64,000 nucleotides of DNA from Rhynchonema sp. JSB1_4 (Eukaryota; Nematoda; Chromadorea; Monhysterida; Xyalidae), in NCBI GenBank assembly GCA_030248065.1, contig JASAMV010002496.1, forward strand, positions 1 through 64,000, given 5' to 3'. Below are positions 12,397-25,500 of the stretch, piece by piece. Each line of letters starts with the position of its first letter. Position 1 is the first letter of the stretch. Under the pieces are notes generated by a model that was not told the origin of the DNA, made no database searches, and was given only the letters and a program-made list of their open reading frames with translations. The position numbers were made by a program, and so were the translations under genes.

Positions 12397-12440
12397 TTGG
12401 TTGCACAATGACTTTATAAGAATTGGTCAAATTTTTTCCC
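12397..12440. mobile_element. TA-flanked MITE, copy c, left fragment
   Basis: TTGGTTGCACAATGACTTTA and following bases match the end of the family, then break into G-rich low-complexity sequence. Confidence 0.7.
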
Positions 12441-12765
12441 TAAAGGGAAAGGGGGGAAAGGGGGGGGGGGCGGGCGGTTTTGCCCACACAAACAGAGAAA
12501 AAAAATTTTCCCCCGCCCCAACGGTTCTTCAGTATGGGGAAAAATTGAAAAACCAAAAAGAGAAGGAGAGAAGGAAAAAGAAAAAAGAAATTAAAAATTA
12601 ATGGCCGGGAATACCTTATGTTACGCATGCCAGATATTGCATTATGACCATAGAAATCCAAGGATGCAATACAGTTCATATTATACAAATACTGCAATTT
12701 TCTTCAAATGTTAAAAACGGGGATATTTCGATGAAGGTGATTCAACAAAAAAAGTGTGGGTACTT

Positions 12766-12771
12766 TTTATT
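12766..12771 (-). terminator. Candidate polyadenylation signal of the PLEKHD1-like gene
   Basis: AATAAA on the minus strand about 215 bases past the proposed stop. A common hexamer in AT-rich DNA, so weak evidence. Confidence 0.3.
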
Positions 12772-12982
12772 TAATAAGAGCATAACTTCTGACAGGCAGC
12801 GAGATATGCGGAACTGAGTATTACACAATTCAATAAAAGAATGGAAAGGAAAAGTAGTCACAAACTTGAAAGGAGGCGAAAGACAGCGTTTGGAAAAATG
12901 CACAAAAATGTATGGGAAAACTGCGAGTAACAACACGAAAGCAAAAATCACAGTGATAATATGAAAATATCATGTTGCAAAT

Positions 12983-15900
12983 TTATATCGAAAGTATCGC
13001 GTAAAAAAGTGTCGAATTCACAGCAGCACGTTTACATTCGATTGATGCGGGTAGGCGTAGGTCGCCTTTGTGGTCATCTCGTTCGATTCGCCTGAAAAAA
13101 AGATACCCAGTTATCAAAAGACCATAATAATTATTTTAGCTTGTTGAACCCCACCACCCCAGTTGAGAAAGGAGCTATAGTGTTTTCTCCATATCCCCTA
13201 AGGCCGCTCTCTGACAAAAGCAAAAAAGCAAAAAGCAAAAAGTTTACTACACACTTTTTGCTTTTTGCTTTTGTCAGAGAGCAAAAGCAAAAAGTTGACT
13301 TTTTGCTTTTTGCTTTTTGTTTTTGTCAGAGAGCAAAAGCAAAAAGCAAAAACTTGAAAAAAAGCAAAAGGTCATCATGACTTTTTACGCCCAAAACCAG
13401 GCTGCACAAACCCGAAAATCAAAAATTACACAGGTCTGGAACACGCTGATGTTTGTTGCTTGTGCGCGCTGCACAACTTTTTGCTTTTTGCTTTTTTGCT
13501 CTCTGACAAAAGCAAAAAGCAAAAAGTCAACTTTTTGCTTTTGTCTCTGACAAAAGCAAAAAGCGAAAAGTGTGTGGTAAACTTTTTGCTTTTTGCTTTT
13601 GTCAGAGAGCGGCCTAATAGACGCAAAACCGGATAATCCTGCAATCGAAAAAAAGCATCCAGCAAACTTGCCGCCAATCTGCGATAGTCGCCGTTTGGCG
13701 GAATCCGCCTTGCGAATTGAAGTGCGAAGTTTGTTGCGATGACGACGAAGCGACTTGCGAACGGTCACCTAGGCAGTTAAAAGCATTAATTTTTTTTTGA
13801 TTTATGAAAATTTCAAAAAAATTTGATTAGTATTCCAAAAAAAGTCATGAATGTTAGCGCACTACCGCATTCTTCATAATGTTGGCGCGGTCGGCGTCCA
13901 GTCGCGAATCGTAGGCGACCTCTTCGAAGAATTCTGCAAGGCAAAACGGATCGATATGGTCAGCCGTCCAGCTTGGCGATGGGATCGAATTCGCGTTTAC
14001 AGAAAAACTTGCTGACCACGTGACTTTTTTTTAATTTTGGATTACATCCATTTGGAGCGTTGCGCGTGAATCTAGTTTCGACCATCGTGGAAGCTACATT
14101 GTTTTAATTGCCGGAAGCCATGTTCCGCTGGTAGAAATTCAATATGCTTCGGTAGCTCACTGGGTATGTGTTAAAAACTACTCATGTGACGAAAGGAATA
14201 AGATTTATGAAAAAAATTGTGAAAAAAAATATGAAGATCACGCAAGACCAAGCATAAATTTACCAACCTTTCAGCTGACAGACATCAGGCAATATTTGTT
14301 CTTTCAGCTCGGCAATATGCGTGCCTGACAGACGCATCGCTTTCTCCAGATGCTCCAGGGCGCGCTCGGCCGCCGCTAGCTGGCGCTCGAGCAGCATCCG
14401 TTGCTGGGCCTCTTCCTGCAGTTGTTGTTATATATGTTGTGTGAAACATCGGATATTGCAATAATTGTGGCCATTATCCCGTTTAATCCGACAGAAAATT
14501 GCAATATTCCATAATTGATTTTCCTGTGACGTTTGTTTTGTTCGTGATTGTGTGTCGGAGCTACATAGCTCAAATTTTGATCAGCGCGAAATTTGTTTCA
14601 CCACCAAGCATGCGATGATCAACTTTTGCCGTTTTAAGGTGAAGTTATACTCGTTCGTCGCGAACACGACGAACAAATTCTATTTTTGGGCCAATTGAGC
14701 AGGATGAACCAAATCGAGTATCAAAGTGTCAGGCTGTGAGCAGATAAACGCGGAATGCGGAAATTGGTGAGCAGATAAACGCGGAATGGCAGTTTCTGCA
14801 TTCCGCATTCCGCGTTTATCTGCTCACCTTTGCGGAACGGTGCGTGCTTGGGTGACGATGACAACCTCCAGCGTGCTGACCTCAAAATGTTGCGTGTTAA
14901 CGCAAACAGCAACTGAGAGGTTTGACCAAAAGCATAAATTTACTTGTAGAAATTCAAAATTCCGCAAAGGTGAGCAGATAAACGCGGAGTGCGGAATGCA
15001 GAAATCTGCCATTCCACGTTCATCTGCTCACAGCCTTACTGCAGGACACAGTAAAGAAATGCACATAACTAATGTTTCAAAACACTGCGCACAGCTCGCT
15101 GCAAATGCAATACAAATTTGTTCGCCGTGTTCGTTGTGTTCCCGACGAACGAGTATAACTTCACCTTAATGTGTAATTCAGTGAGTGATCTCAATCATGC
15201 GTGCATGCATCTTAACATGCAGCATCAAAGCAAATGTTACAAAAGCTAATGTTTCACATACGTACCCTGAGCTCCTGTTCCGTCTTCTGTTTCTGCGTGG
15301 TCAGATCGTTCATGGTCGCCATCAACTCAACGGCTTGATGACTGTAGTACTCTTTCTCTTGCTCCAACTGTTTCGCGCGTTCCACGTTCTCACGTAGTCT
15401 GCAACGTGTAGTAACCTAATATACATAATAACATTTCATGGAACAGTGCAACACATGTGACGTAATGAAACATGAAATGCACCATGTAATCTAGAAATGC
15501 AGTATGACAGGTAACGTTACATGTATATGTAACATGGAATGTAATAAAACATGACGTCAGGAAATCGCATGTGACAAAATGTAAACGTTGTAACATAGGG
15601 AATGCTATGTACATGAACATAGTCAATAAAATGACCGACTTGCATTCGACGCCCGTTTTCTGTTTGAGAATATCGGTCTGTTGTCGTTCGATGTCTTCCA
15701 ACTTCCGACGCAGCTGTTCGCTCATTCGATTCAGCGTCGAGTTCTCCTGACCATCAAACAAGTTAATGGAGCGGATTACTCAATCAATTAATCAATAATT
15801 GAATTAATCAATCAATTATTGAATGTATAAAGGCTTTACCTGCTTGAATTTTCGCCTTTCATCCTCCATCTTGCATAGTTCCAGTTCGGTTTTGTCCTTC

Positions 15901-18900
15901 TCGAGTTCGAGACTCTGAAAGCTCGACTCACTGTATAAAATGGCAATACAGGGTGGCCCAAAAGTTTAGCAAAGTCCTTTCTTGGCCACACTGTAAGGCT
16001 GTGAGCAGATAAACGCGGAATGGCAGAATTCTGCATTTCTGCAAGTAAATTTATGCTTTTGGTCAAACCTCTCAGTTGCTGTTTGCGTTAACACGCAACA
16101 TTTTGAGGTCAGCACGCTGGAAGTTGTCATCGTCACCCAAGCACGCACCATTCCGCAAAGGTGAGCAGATAAACGCGGAATGCGGAATGCAGAAAAATGC
16201 CATTCCGCGTTTATCTGCTCACAGCAGAAGCGTTCGGTGCAAAATTGGCAAAAAAAATAACTACTTACCTCAAGCATGCTGCGCAGATGGCCGGTTTTCG
16301 AGTTGAGATTCTCCTTTTCCTCTTCCAGCGTCTTTTTCGACAAGTTCGTCAGTTCGAGTTCACTGAAAATGACTGACTGGCTGGCTGATGTTTCACTCGA
16401 GCTATATATAAACATGAATGACACAATAGTGTACCGTTTCACAGCGTCCAGATCGCTCTGCAATTGTCGCGTGCTTTCGGCCAACTTTTCTTTTTCGTCT
16501 TCAAGTTCGTTTTTGATTTTTTCCAGCTCCTGGAAATTTTTCTGTCCATACACACACGTTTTTTTCACATTTTTTCTTCAAAAAATGTATTGATTGCACT
16601 GGGCGGGTCACACACCGTCAATGTCGTGAATGAATAACATATACGCAAAGCAAGTGCAAGCTCTCACTCTTCCCTACGAAAGAAGAGCAAATTTTTCGGC
16701 AATTGATCAAAATAGAAAAAAAGCTGTTTGCCCTCACTTCACACTTTTCGATCTCGCTCCTGAGCGCATCTGCTTCCGACTGCAGTTTGTCGACGTACTC
16801 CTGTTTCTCTCTGTGCAGCCGAAGTCCCTGATCTTCAAGCTCGCGAATCATCGCCTCACCCAATTGCGCGTTTTTGTAGGTGCTGAATGGGGGAAATGTT
16901 TTTTCGGCTTTTTTGATAACAACTTTCAGAAATATGTTGACGCACATTTTGCTGGCCTCGCGCAGCCCAGCCAACCATTTCTGACGTTCCAGCTCGGTTT
17001 CGGCCACCAGCGTTATCTGTAACATCAACCGGCCGGACGTACAGTGCATGGGCACTCGAAGCAAATTGATTATTTTGAATGCCAATGCTTGACGGTGGAG
17101 TGGTGATAAGACTAATAATATTATTTTGTGTCATCATGATTGTTTCACTTACTGTGAAGGCAACTGTAAACGTGAAAATCAGGTCCGGAAACGGATCTCA
17201 TTTGTTTCAGAAAACCAATCTTGGTCAGCTACAGAGCTTCATTGACAAAAATAAAAATAAAATTTGTAAAATTGAATATGTTGAGCGCATTCCCAGTTTT
17301 TCTCATGGTTCACTAGGACATCGTCAGTGCGATTGCACCGCTTTGCCATCGAACCTGATGCGTGAAGTCAGCACTGGTGATCACAATGCCGCATTTGTGA
17401 TTGTCCAGTCCATCACAGGGTGTTATCGTGCAACCGCCCAGGCAGATCATACCCTGAATTAGCAAGGTCGAACTACTTTAATTATTTTTTTGGCGAAAGC
17501 GTGTCTATTAAGCTGGCTGGCTGGCTGATGTTTCAAGCCAACACTTTATAGGCCACATACGAATGCACATACCTTTGGATGAATGTTCATCTGCCATTTC
17601 TTCACCACCGGTTTCTGGTTGTTGGCCGCCGGGAAGTAGAGCAGAAAGGATTCCTTCAGCACGAAGAACCTGCAAACGGAAGTTTGTGTCTCTGATCATC
17701 TTTTCATCCTTTCTCTTTGTTACGGTCGATGAATTCTCTGTCAATTCGTTATACGGTAGGTGAAGTCACCCATTACCCGTTTGAAAACGGTGTAGCTTTC
17801 ACTCAAATACAAGTTGGTCTTAAAGTGAGTCTACAATTGATCGTTGACCGCGTTTGTTTGCAGTCATTTTTTCAGAAAATGAAGACTATGTATCAGAAAC
17901 CCAGATTTAGGAAATAGATTTTCAAGTCGTTGCTTTGTGATGTTTCACGGAGCCCACACATTTTTACAGGAGGAGAAAAAATGAAAAAAGTTTGAGGCAG
18001 GCCTGTGCGAAACACAAGGTACTCCAATAGAAGATATTTTCAGCGTTTTATACACAGACGTTTTTCTGTTAAACGAGATATAAAGCATTGTGCGAAACGC
18101 CATGTGTGATAAATAATAAACGAAACACTCCAAAAAATCAAGCCTTTTTAAAGCACCCTTTTACTCTAGCATAATTTTAAGCATCCGTGGTGAATGAAAT
18201 AAGTTGTCAATTAGAAATAAAAATCGTCTAATTATCTTGTATTCAGGATGTGCTTTTCGTTTTTCAAAACCCTACACAGCTCACACAATGTTTACCACAA
18301 CATGCGCAAAGCAGCCATTCAGACAACGCACAGCGCACACACAACGACAACACACAGCCGGCCGGGGATAATGTTTCAGCTTTGTGTGTGTGCGCTGTGG
18401 GAATGGGTGCCTTGCGCATGTTGTGGTAAACATTGTGTGAGCTGTGTTGGGTTTTGAAAAACGAAAAGCACATCCTAAATACTAGATAATTAGTCGATTT
18501 TTATTTCTAATTGACAACTTATTTCATTCACCACAGATGCTTAAAATTATGCCAGAGTAAAAGGGTGCTTTAAAAAGGCTTGATTTTTTGGAGTGTTTCG
18601 TTTATTATTTATCACACATGGCGTTTCGCACAATGCTTTATAACTCGTTTAACAGAAAAACGTCTGAGTATAAAACGCTGAAAATATCTTCTATTGGATT
18701 ACCTTGTGTTTCGCTCAGGCCTGCCTCAAACTTTTTTCATTTTTTCCCCTCCTGTAAAAATGTGTGGGCTCCGTGAAACATCACAAAGCAACGACTTGAA
18801 AATCTATTTCCTAAATCTGGGTTTCTGATACCTAGTCTTCATTTTCTGAAAAAATGACTGCAAACAAACGCGGTCAACGATCAATTGTAGAGTCACTTTA

Positions 18901-20485
18901 ACAAGTAAGCCTGTCTGACCAGGATCTCCACTTGGTGTCTGATTTCTGCACCAAGCTTTCGGGAGCGAGATGTGAAGCGCCAACGTACCAAAATTACGCC
19001 CAATTACGCGAAATGAGAAAAAAAAGGGGTGGTTCGAAACAAGCGTGAAAATTATGTTACAGTATGGTTTTTCCAAAAGACTAAGAACCTTTCAAAAAAT
19101 TAAAAATATGTCAACTTGAGAACAAACACTTATATTTAAGTGGAGCTGCCCCTTTAAGCCAATCACTTCAAGGAAAACTCATCAGAAAGTCACAGAATCA
19201 AAAAAAATTTAGGACATTGTATTCACAAAAGTTGCATTACCGTTTAACATATCGCGTCAGTCCACGTCGTTGCACCTTTTTGCCCAAAAGACCGTACAAC
19301 TGAACACCGCAGGATGTCTTTAGCGATTTTTTCCGATCCAGCTCCTTCTGCGAAATTCGTGCCTGAAATTTCGCTCGTCTTTTTGTGTTTTTATATCACC
19401 CTGTCCAGTTGTCCATCTGGGGCACTAACGATGACCTGCATGGCGCACCATCTGTCTGTGAAAACAGCTCGCAAAGGGAGCAAACAAAAGCAGATATTGG
19501 TCGCACCATGACTTCATATAAGAGCTGGTCAAATTTATAGCTGAAAATGTTCTGTGAGAATCGCAAATAGCACAGTGGTCAAAAGTGACTGAACGTGAAA
19601 TTCAGGATTGATTTGATAAATTCATATATGGTCATTGCGCGACCAATTGCGCAGTTCCAAATAAGAAAATGCACGATAAAAATGACAACCATTTTGCCGA
19701 GTTTGAGCGTCGGCGGTGCCTTGGTCGGTCTCTCGTGATTTTCGTCGTCAAAAACGGCCGTCCAGCGTTTCGGGTTGAAAATCGAGCCTGCGCAGTTTTG
19801 AGCTTTATGTGGAAGTTTCGTGTGAGAAAATGTTCTGAGACGGGTGTGGACGGTGAATCAAATAAACGCAAGTTCATCTCTTACCGTATTTCCTCCCTCT
19901 CTAATAGAAGCCACGTGCTTCTGTTTTTTCAGCCACCCTCTGACCCAGCGGCTTCTATTAGAAGAGGGAGCTTCTAGTGGGAGGCGGCTTCTATTTTTTC
20001 GAGGTACGCCAGCACCGGAGGCTTCAGTTAGAGGAAATACGGTAACGATATTGTGAGATAATGTGAAAGCACTAATATTCGCCAATGTGAAAGTTGCTTA
20101 TCCGAAAGATGGTTGGGTCAACACGAATTCACAAAATAGGGCCGAAAATGACAGAGTCCAAGCGGGAATGCAGCGTGTTCTGAAGCTTTATGGTCGAGAC
20201 GGGGTAAGAATGCAGCACCCTATGTCTGGGTCGACTAAGATTGTAGTTGTAATTCTTATGCGACGGACTGAATTCTGTTATCATGCCCATCGGTAACAAA
20301 ATTTGCGTAACATCAAAATAAACGTTTAATAAAAAATAAAAACCTCTCTGCAATCTATCCGGTCCATTCAGTATCCATGAGTTTCGTCGAGAGTCATGAT
20401 TCTTCTTGCCGTTTGTCATCACCTCGGTCGCCGGCGGTGTCGTGGCCGTATCAGTCTCGCCGCTGCTTGCGCTCGATTTCGGCAT
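12983..20485 (-). CDS. PLEKHD1: PLEKHD1-like PH domain and coiled-coil protein
   Basis: Exons 5' to 3': 20345-20485 (candidate start, MPKSSASSG), 19241-19362, 17573-17669, 17355-17453, 16946-17016, 16738-16882, 16435-16529, 16269-16362, 15840-15914, 15640-15746, 15266-15398, 14268-14415, 13866-13933, 13668-13768 and a weak terminal exon 12983-13091. The PH domain runs from VQLYGLLGKK through FFVLKESFLLYF and NIHPK to ERQKWLAGLREASK. It is followed by NAQLGEAMIRELEDQG and a long heptad-rich coiled coil, ending near FFEEVAYDSRLDADR and IMKNA, as in vertebrate PLEKHD1. Total is about 530 residues, against roughly 500 in vertebrates. From 19362 to 13668 every junction keeps phase. The first exon ends in phase 1 while the next needs phase 0, so a small exon is missing or the first exon is wrong. 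The C-terminal exon is uncertain; an alternative frame stops near 13018. PH domains usually bind phosphoinositides; the role of this family is poorly known. Confidence 0.88.
13199..13617. mobile_element. Foldback element built from GCAAAAA units, family T8
   Basis: Ends TAAGGCCGCTCTCTGAC and GTCAGAGAGCGGCCTA. The interior repeats GACAAAAGCAAAAAGC and its complement many times, making several internal hairpins bounded by CTCTGAC/GTCAGAG. Lys/Phe-rich frames here are a by-product. Located in the 3' part of the PLEKHD1-like gene. Confidence 0.8.
14638..15165. mobile_element. TTAA-flanked foldback element, family T4, containing a nested element
   Basis: TTAA at 14634-14637 and 15166-15169. Ends GGTGAAGTTATACTCGTTCG and its complement; the inverted match continues into GACGAAC. 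A second family (14731-15036) is nested inside. Located in a PLEKHD1-like intron. Confidence 0.85.
14731..15036. mobile_element. Foldback element, family T9, copy 1 (nested)
   Basis: Ends AGGCTGTGAGCAGATAAACG and the complement TCATCTGCTCACAGCCT; the unit GTGAGCAGATAAACGCGG recurs at internal boundaries. It is nested inside the TTAA element 14638-15165. A second copy in opposite orientation lies at 15996-16225. Confidence 0.82.
15996..16225. mobile_element. Foldback element, family T9, copy 2
   Basis: Ends AGGCTGTGAGCAGATAAACG and TTATCTGCTCACAGC. The interior is the reverse complement of the 14731-15036 interior (AACACGCAACATTTTGAGGT segment). Located in the next PLEKHD1-like intron upstream in the transcript. 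Confidence 0.82.
17780..19153. mobile_element. Family T5 element, copy 2, split by a nested palindromic element
   Basis: Right end GTGGAGCTGCCCCT is followed by TTAA at 19154-19157. The interior 18902-19020 matches the complement of 7892-8175. The missing left part continues at about 17780-17819 (GTAGCTTTCACTC), so the 17824-18897 palindrome inserted into it at a TTAA. It lies in a PLEKHD1-like intron. Confidence 0.65.
17824..18897. mobile_element. 1,074 bp near-perfect palindromic TTAA element, family T6
   Basis: TTAA at 17820-17823 and 18898-18901. The left half, read in reverse complement, is nearly identical to the right half, with the centre near 18360 (CAGCCGGCCGGGGATAATG region). Ends AGTGAGTCTAC and GTAGAGTCACT. 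No coding capacity. The small number of arm mismatches suggests recent origin or correction between arms. Confidence 0.9.
19497..19646. mobile_element. TA-flanked MITE, copy d, internally deleted
   Basis: TTGGTCGCACCATGAC to GGTCATTGCGCGACCAA, about 150 bp, lacking roughly half the interior. Between the first two proposed PLEKHD1-like exons. Confidence 0.8.
19881..20045. mobile_element. 165 bp inverted-repeat element (TTACCGTATTTCCTC ends), family T18
   Basis: Ends TTACCGTATTTCCTC and GAGGAAATACGGTAA, with GAAGCC/CTTCTATT units repeated inside. A diverged relative may lie near 57770-57850 (ATACCGTTTTTCTTC). It sits between the first two proposed PLEKHD1-like exons. Confidence 0.72.
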
Positions 20486-22562
20486 TTTTTTATTTTTGAC
20501 GACGACGTTGATTTTATACCTGACATGAAACATCAGCTTCGAGATTCGCTGAGCATACCATACTCCGGGTATGATGCCAAGCCATACCAGTACTTGAAAA
20601 ACTAAACATCCGTGGACAGTTTTTAGGAAACAGGGCGCTTTCAATAAACGTGGTCAATGCGAACTTAGGCTTGAGCTTACTCTGTGTTCAGGTTTAGGCT
20701 CAGGATAGGACTAAGTCGTGAAACATAACAGGCATGACATGGACATGCATACAGCAAGATAAACCATGACTTTTTTGCCCATATTCGAAAGGTGTGGTGT
20801 GTCTATCCGATTTTGTTGATCTCCATGAAGCTACCTGATGTTTCACTTCCATTGCACTACCAAAACTAATTAGGCACACGCAGAAGGGTATAAATGAGAA
20901 ATAGGGAAATGCAGACAGTCTCACGCGTTCATTTGGTCAAAACAGATTACATAAATCTGCTTTCTTTGACTACGTCCATCAAAACACAGCCCAGAGCACC
21001 ACAGTTGAAACAGGGCTATAAACTGTCACGAGCAAATAAACGTAACATGTTAACATCACAAGCACTATGCTATGTGTGTATATTGTGCGGAGCCGCTCTG
21101 CATAAACACCCAAAACGGTTTCACTTTAACGGAACATGAAGAACGTGCGCGCGAGATTAAGACTGAATAGTGACCAACCCTGGCATATCTACCGTTATGT
21201 CAGTAATGTAGGTCACTCTTACAGACGCGCGGCCTTGAAACGCGTCATGCAGTTTACTTTGGCACGCAGGCATGTGCGCGTTTACCTAATTGATATCAGT
21301 TCCGGTACCGGGTCAATGTACGCGCACGGGTCCCTGGAACCCGAACTGCATTTAATTCGGATTCTAATGGACTATGGTCATAACGCAGTTCAGCGTGTGC
21401 GAAATTTAAGGAAGTTTTAGTGAAAGTCTGTTTTAAAGGATCGCAGTTATCTTCCGCAAATGTGCACTTTAATTTAATAACCGGCAACACTTTCAAAATA
21501 TATATCGAATTTAACAGGTTTCCTTTTTAAGTGGGTCACTTTGATGCAACCATTCGACATCTGCTCAACTCGTGTATTGTGCTCAAAAGTAGTGAAGGTG
21601 ACTACATAAGTGAAATTTGATGTCCTTTTGCGTCATTGGCCAAATCATCTCGAATCACTTACAGTATATCTGTTGGCTTTGTTTTAGAGTGAATTGTAAC
21701 AAACCGCCTGGTTAATTTTCCATGCAATTGGTGCCTGTTGATATATTCGTCCTAACGTTGAGTGGTGTTTGTGCACAATTTGGGTGAAACTACATATTTT
21801 CATGAACGATCCGCCAAAAAAAAAACGAAAAAAATTGCCAATTGTCAGCGTAGTAGTAATCGAAAGTTATCTAGAAACGATTATTGTAATAATAGATAAT
21901 TCAACATTATGTCGTATATTTTATTTTATGTTTCTCATCGAAATCTAGAAGCAGAGAAAACAACAAGTGTTCCGCAGAATGAAAAACAAACGATAAAAAT
22001 AAAGGAAGAAAATACCTTTAAGCACTAAGACATGCAACTCATTTGGATATGCAGGAAACAGCATAACAACACGGAACAGTCAACTTAAAATTGAAACTTT
22101 GTTCCTAAGCGAATAACAATGACATCACATTTCAAAAAATTGTAAGTCGAAATTACCACCATAAAATTAGAATCTCAGCTAAAATTTCAGACAGCCACGA
22201 GGAGCAACATCATAATATAGTCAGATTCTCAAACATAAATGATTGAACACGAAACGTTGGTTTTAAACCTTATGCACAAGTTGAAACTTACGGCACCAGG
22301 TAGGTAACTGGACAAAAAACAATGGAAGAGCAATCGAGCTACGTAGTACAAATAATAAAGAATACATGTTTTAGGAATGTTGCTCCACGGCACAGCTGAA
22401 AGCATCCAGTATGCCGTATCCAAGATGGCACTTTAATTCGGAAACAATCTTTAACATGTCCTCAAGGACTCAATAATTTTACTAGGGGCATGTAATGTAC
22501 ATGCCACATGTATTGAATGTTGGTAATGAACTTTGAAAAATCTAAATATTCATTCAAATAAT
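20486..22562. other. Intergenic region, PLEKHD1-like to RPS6KC1-like
   Basis: Sequence between the proposed PLEKHD1-like start and the RPS6KC1-like stop, both on minus. Two GATGTTTCA-type motifs (20526, 20837) are the only features noticed. No convincing exon or repeat family. Confidence 0.5.
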
Positions 22563-25500
22563 TTAGCCGTCTTGCCAGGCAACACCACGAAAGAATGGAT
22601 GATTTTGGAGATCAGCAATATTGAGCGCTCCGATACGATGCTGGGGTCTGGGGTCGAGTAACCTGGAAAGTAGCGATTTGGAACGTGTCATATTGTGTGA
22701 AAAGCTGGCCCAGTTTCAAAATTGACTTCCCTTTTTCTCAGGGTGTTAGGCTTGGACTTAGGATTATTATTTGACTTACGCTTAGGCTTAGGCCAAACCC
22801 TGAGCCAATCAGCGCAGTCTATTGCAAAATCGATAATTTGCGTTTTCTCTCTCTCTCAAGGCAACTGGACTAGCTTTACCGAACATGCGAAGGTTACGTT
22901 GACGTACATCGTTGCTCAATTCATGGCATCAAGATATTTGGCAAACGTGGCGAGGTGGTTCAGTATCATAATAAAATGTAGGTTAATTTAGTCTCGCACA
23001 GCTTTCTCGGACTTCCACTAGCTTAATAGTAGAACAGCAGTGAGCCATTGCGCATTTCGTCCGATGTTTTCTTTTCACAAGCTGTCTATGCACCGGGACA
23101 TATCGGTACAAATGAAACAGTTTCGCAGGCAAAGGTCGAGACTGTTTCGAGCCAAAGCAGGTTGTGACTGCCTCGAGCCATAAAGGTCACAAGATTATTC
23201 CCGGCTTCCAAGCAGGTCGGGGCTATCGCGTCATCTGGATCAGTGATTTAATGATGTATGTACAGTAACAGGAGTGAGTTTTGCCCGTTTCGGCCTGTTT
23301 TCACAGACGGGCGAGGTGTCAGGCCTCGTTGGTTTATTGACAAAATGAAATGACCACTTGAAATGACCACTGTAAGAATATAAGCCGCAATTAAGTCCCC
23401 GACATAAGTCCCACCTTGCAATGAGGTCCCTGGCCTCAATTGGCACGTGGTCCTCAAACGGTATACATGTGTGCAGCGTACAGTCGTGAAGACAAGCCAT
23501 GTACAAAGGGTGGCCGTTAAGTAGCTCGTAGAACACAGCACCGAGTGACCAGTAAGTACATGCGTCCGTAGCGAACGGAGCAGAGAGACCGCGAAATTCT
23601 GAACAGAAAACTTTTTTTTTTGAAAACTACATGTTGTAGGAATGCCTTTAGACCCCGGTGGCAAACTTGGTGGTTGCGGACAGTTTCCGCTTTGGCCACT
23701 TTTTCTTTATCCTATCTTGAGATATATCGAGTTCAACTGATGCCACTAGTTGCTACCTGCTTGAAAGTTGTTACGAAACAGGCTACAAAAAATTTTTAGG
23801 CTCGTCCAACTTAATGGTATCAGGAAATTTCGGCAAACCTTTGATACAAGAAAGCATGTGACCAAACCAAGGTCATTTATAGTAGATCACCAGAATTTAT
23901 ACAACCGTCCTGAGTGTCTCTGACTTGCCAGAACTACTGAAATGAACTTTTGGCCCACCCTTACCGGGTGCGGCATACAGCGTGCGCACTAAATGCCAGT
24001 CAATCTGTCTATCAACGCAGTTCCAATCACTTTGATACGTCAATTGCACTCGACCTTGCGGCGTCAGTAGGAGATTGTGTAGTGACAAGTGCCTGAAATG
24101 TAAGATCTGCTGCAACAGTGTATTGGTCGCACAATGGCCATATAAGAATTCATCAAATCAATCCTGATTTTCACGTTCAGTCACTCTTAATCACTGTGCT
24201 ATTTGTGATTTTCATAAAACATTTTCAGCTAAAAATAATCTAGCAGATCAACCACGTTGCCGCAGGTCTGAAACATTCTCTTTACTACATGCTTTGTGTG
24301 CGATCACGCAACGCAACGTCATTGCCCCGTCACTTTCCCTCTTTACGATTCAGGAAAAAAATTTGACCAATTCTGGTAAAGTCATTGTGCGACCAATATT
24401 ACATAGACAAACACGATATTCAGTTTTGAAACACCGCCAGCAAAGACTGTTTTCAAATAAGTGACATTCATTTAATTCAGATTTTGCTGCCGAATGCTTA
24501 ACGTAAGACTATTGAACATTGAAAGTCTTGTAATTTGCAGTTTCCCTCCAGCAGGATTCTAACCCGGCTACTTCGTGCTGCTAGGTGGTCAACTGATTGC
24601 GCCACGTCAACGTACCTGAGCATGACTCCCTCATTATGCAAGTGCGTTACGGCATCAATCACGTCAACCATCCATTGGCGCACAATTAGCATAGGCAATC
24701 GGGTTTCACGCGGCCAGGCTTCATGGTGGGATATTAATCTGAAAGAAAGCATGCTCTACAGATTTTTTAAAATGTTACCTGGCAATTTTTTGCCGATAAT
24801 ATCTGGACATCACTCAGGCTTATGCCACAATGGATGGAATTCACAAAACAAAGTCAAGCTCACCGTCAAGCTCAACGTCACAGTTCACAGTCAGATGTTT
24901 CGGCGTCACGCTGGCTCGTGCAGCAGACGCAATTTTCTAAACGAAGGGTCAACCTTCACGCATTATTGTGCAAGACTGGATAGTTATCTTGTCAAAACAT
25001 TACGGGGGTGCAAAAAATTTTGACTGCGGTAAATGATCGCCACATTATTTCAATATCATTAGTCAGAAATTAGTATAACTCAGAAATAATCTTCTGAAAC
25101 GCATGTGCTACGTCCTTAAAATAACAGTATCCCGAAAAATGCATCCAATCATGCACAATAGTGCGTCAAAGTTGACCCTTCGTTTAGAAAATCGCGTCTT
25201 CTGCACTAGCCAGCGTGACGCCGAAACATCTGACTGTGAACTGTGACGTTGAGCTTGACTTTGTTTTGCGAATTCCAGCCAATGTTCTATATCTGCGAGA
25301 CATTTTGAGCTTCATCAACAGCTTCATCAGTTCAATATGGTGCGAACCGCAAAATGTTTCAAACGGAAGCCGAAATAACATCAAAACGCACTTCTTCAAC
25401 AGCAGCCACGCTTCAGATATTTCGATTTCCTTTACTTGATTGGTGCTTGGAGCATTACTAGTTGTCTCAGCTGGTTGCTGTTCCTCAGAATTTGATGTGT

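Noticed and set aside
13141..13677. Lys/Ser/Ala-rich (KAKSKK) frames
   Set aside because: Encoded by the GCAAAAA-unit foldback. Only the segment 13668-13768 fits the PLEKHD1-like C-terminal region.
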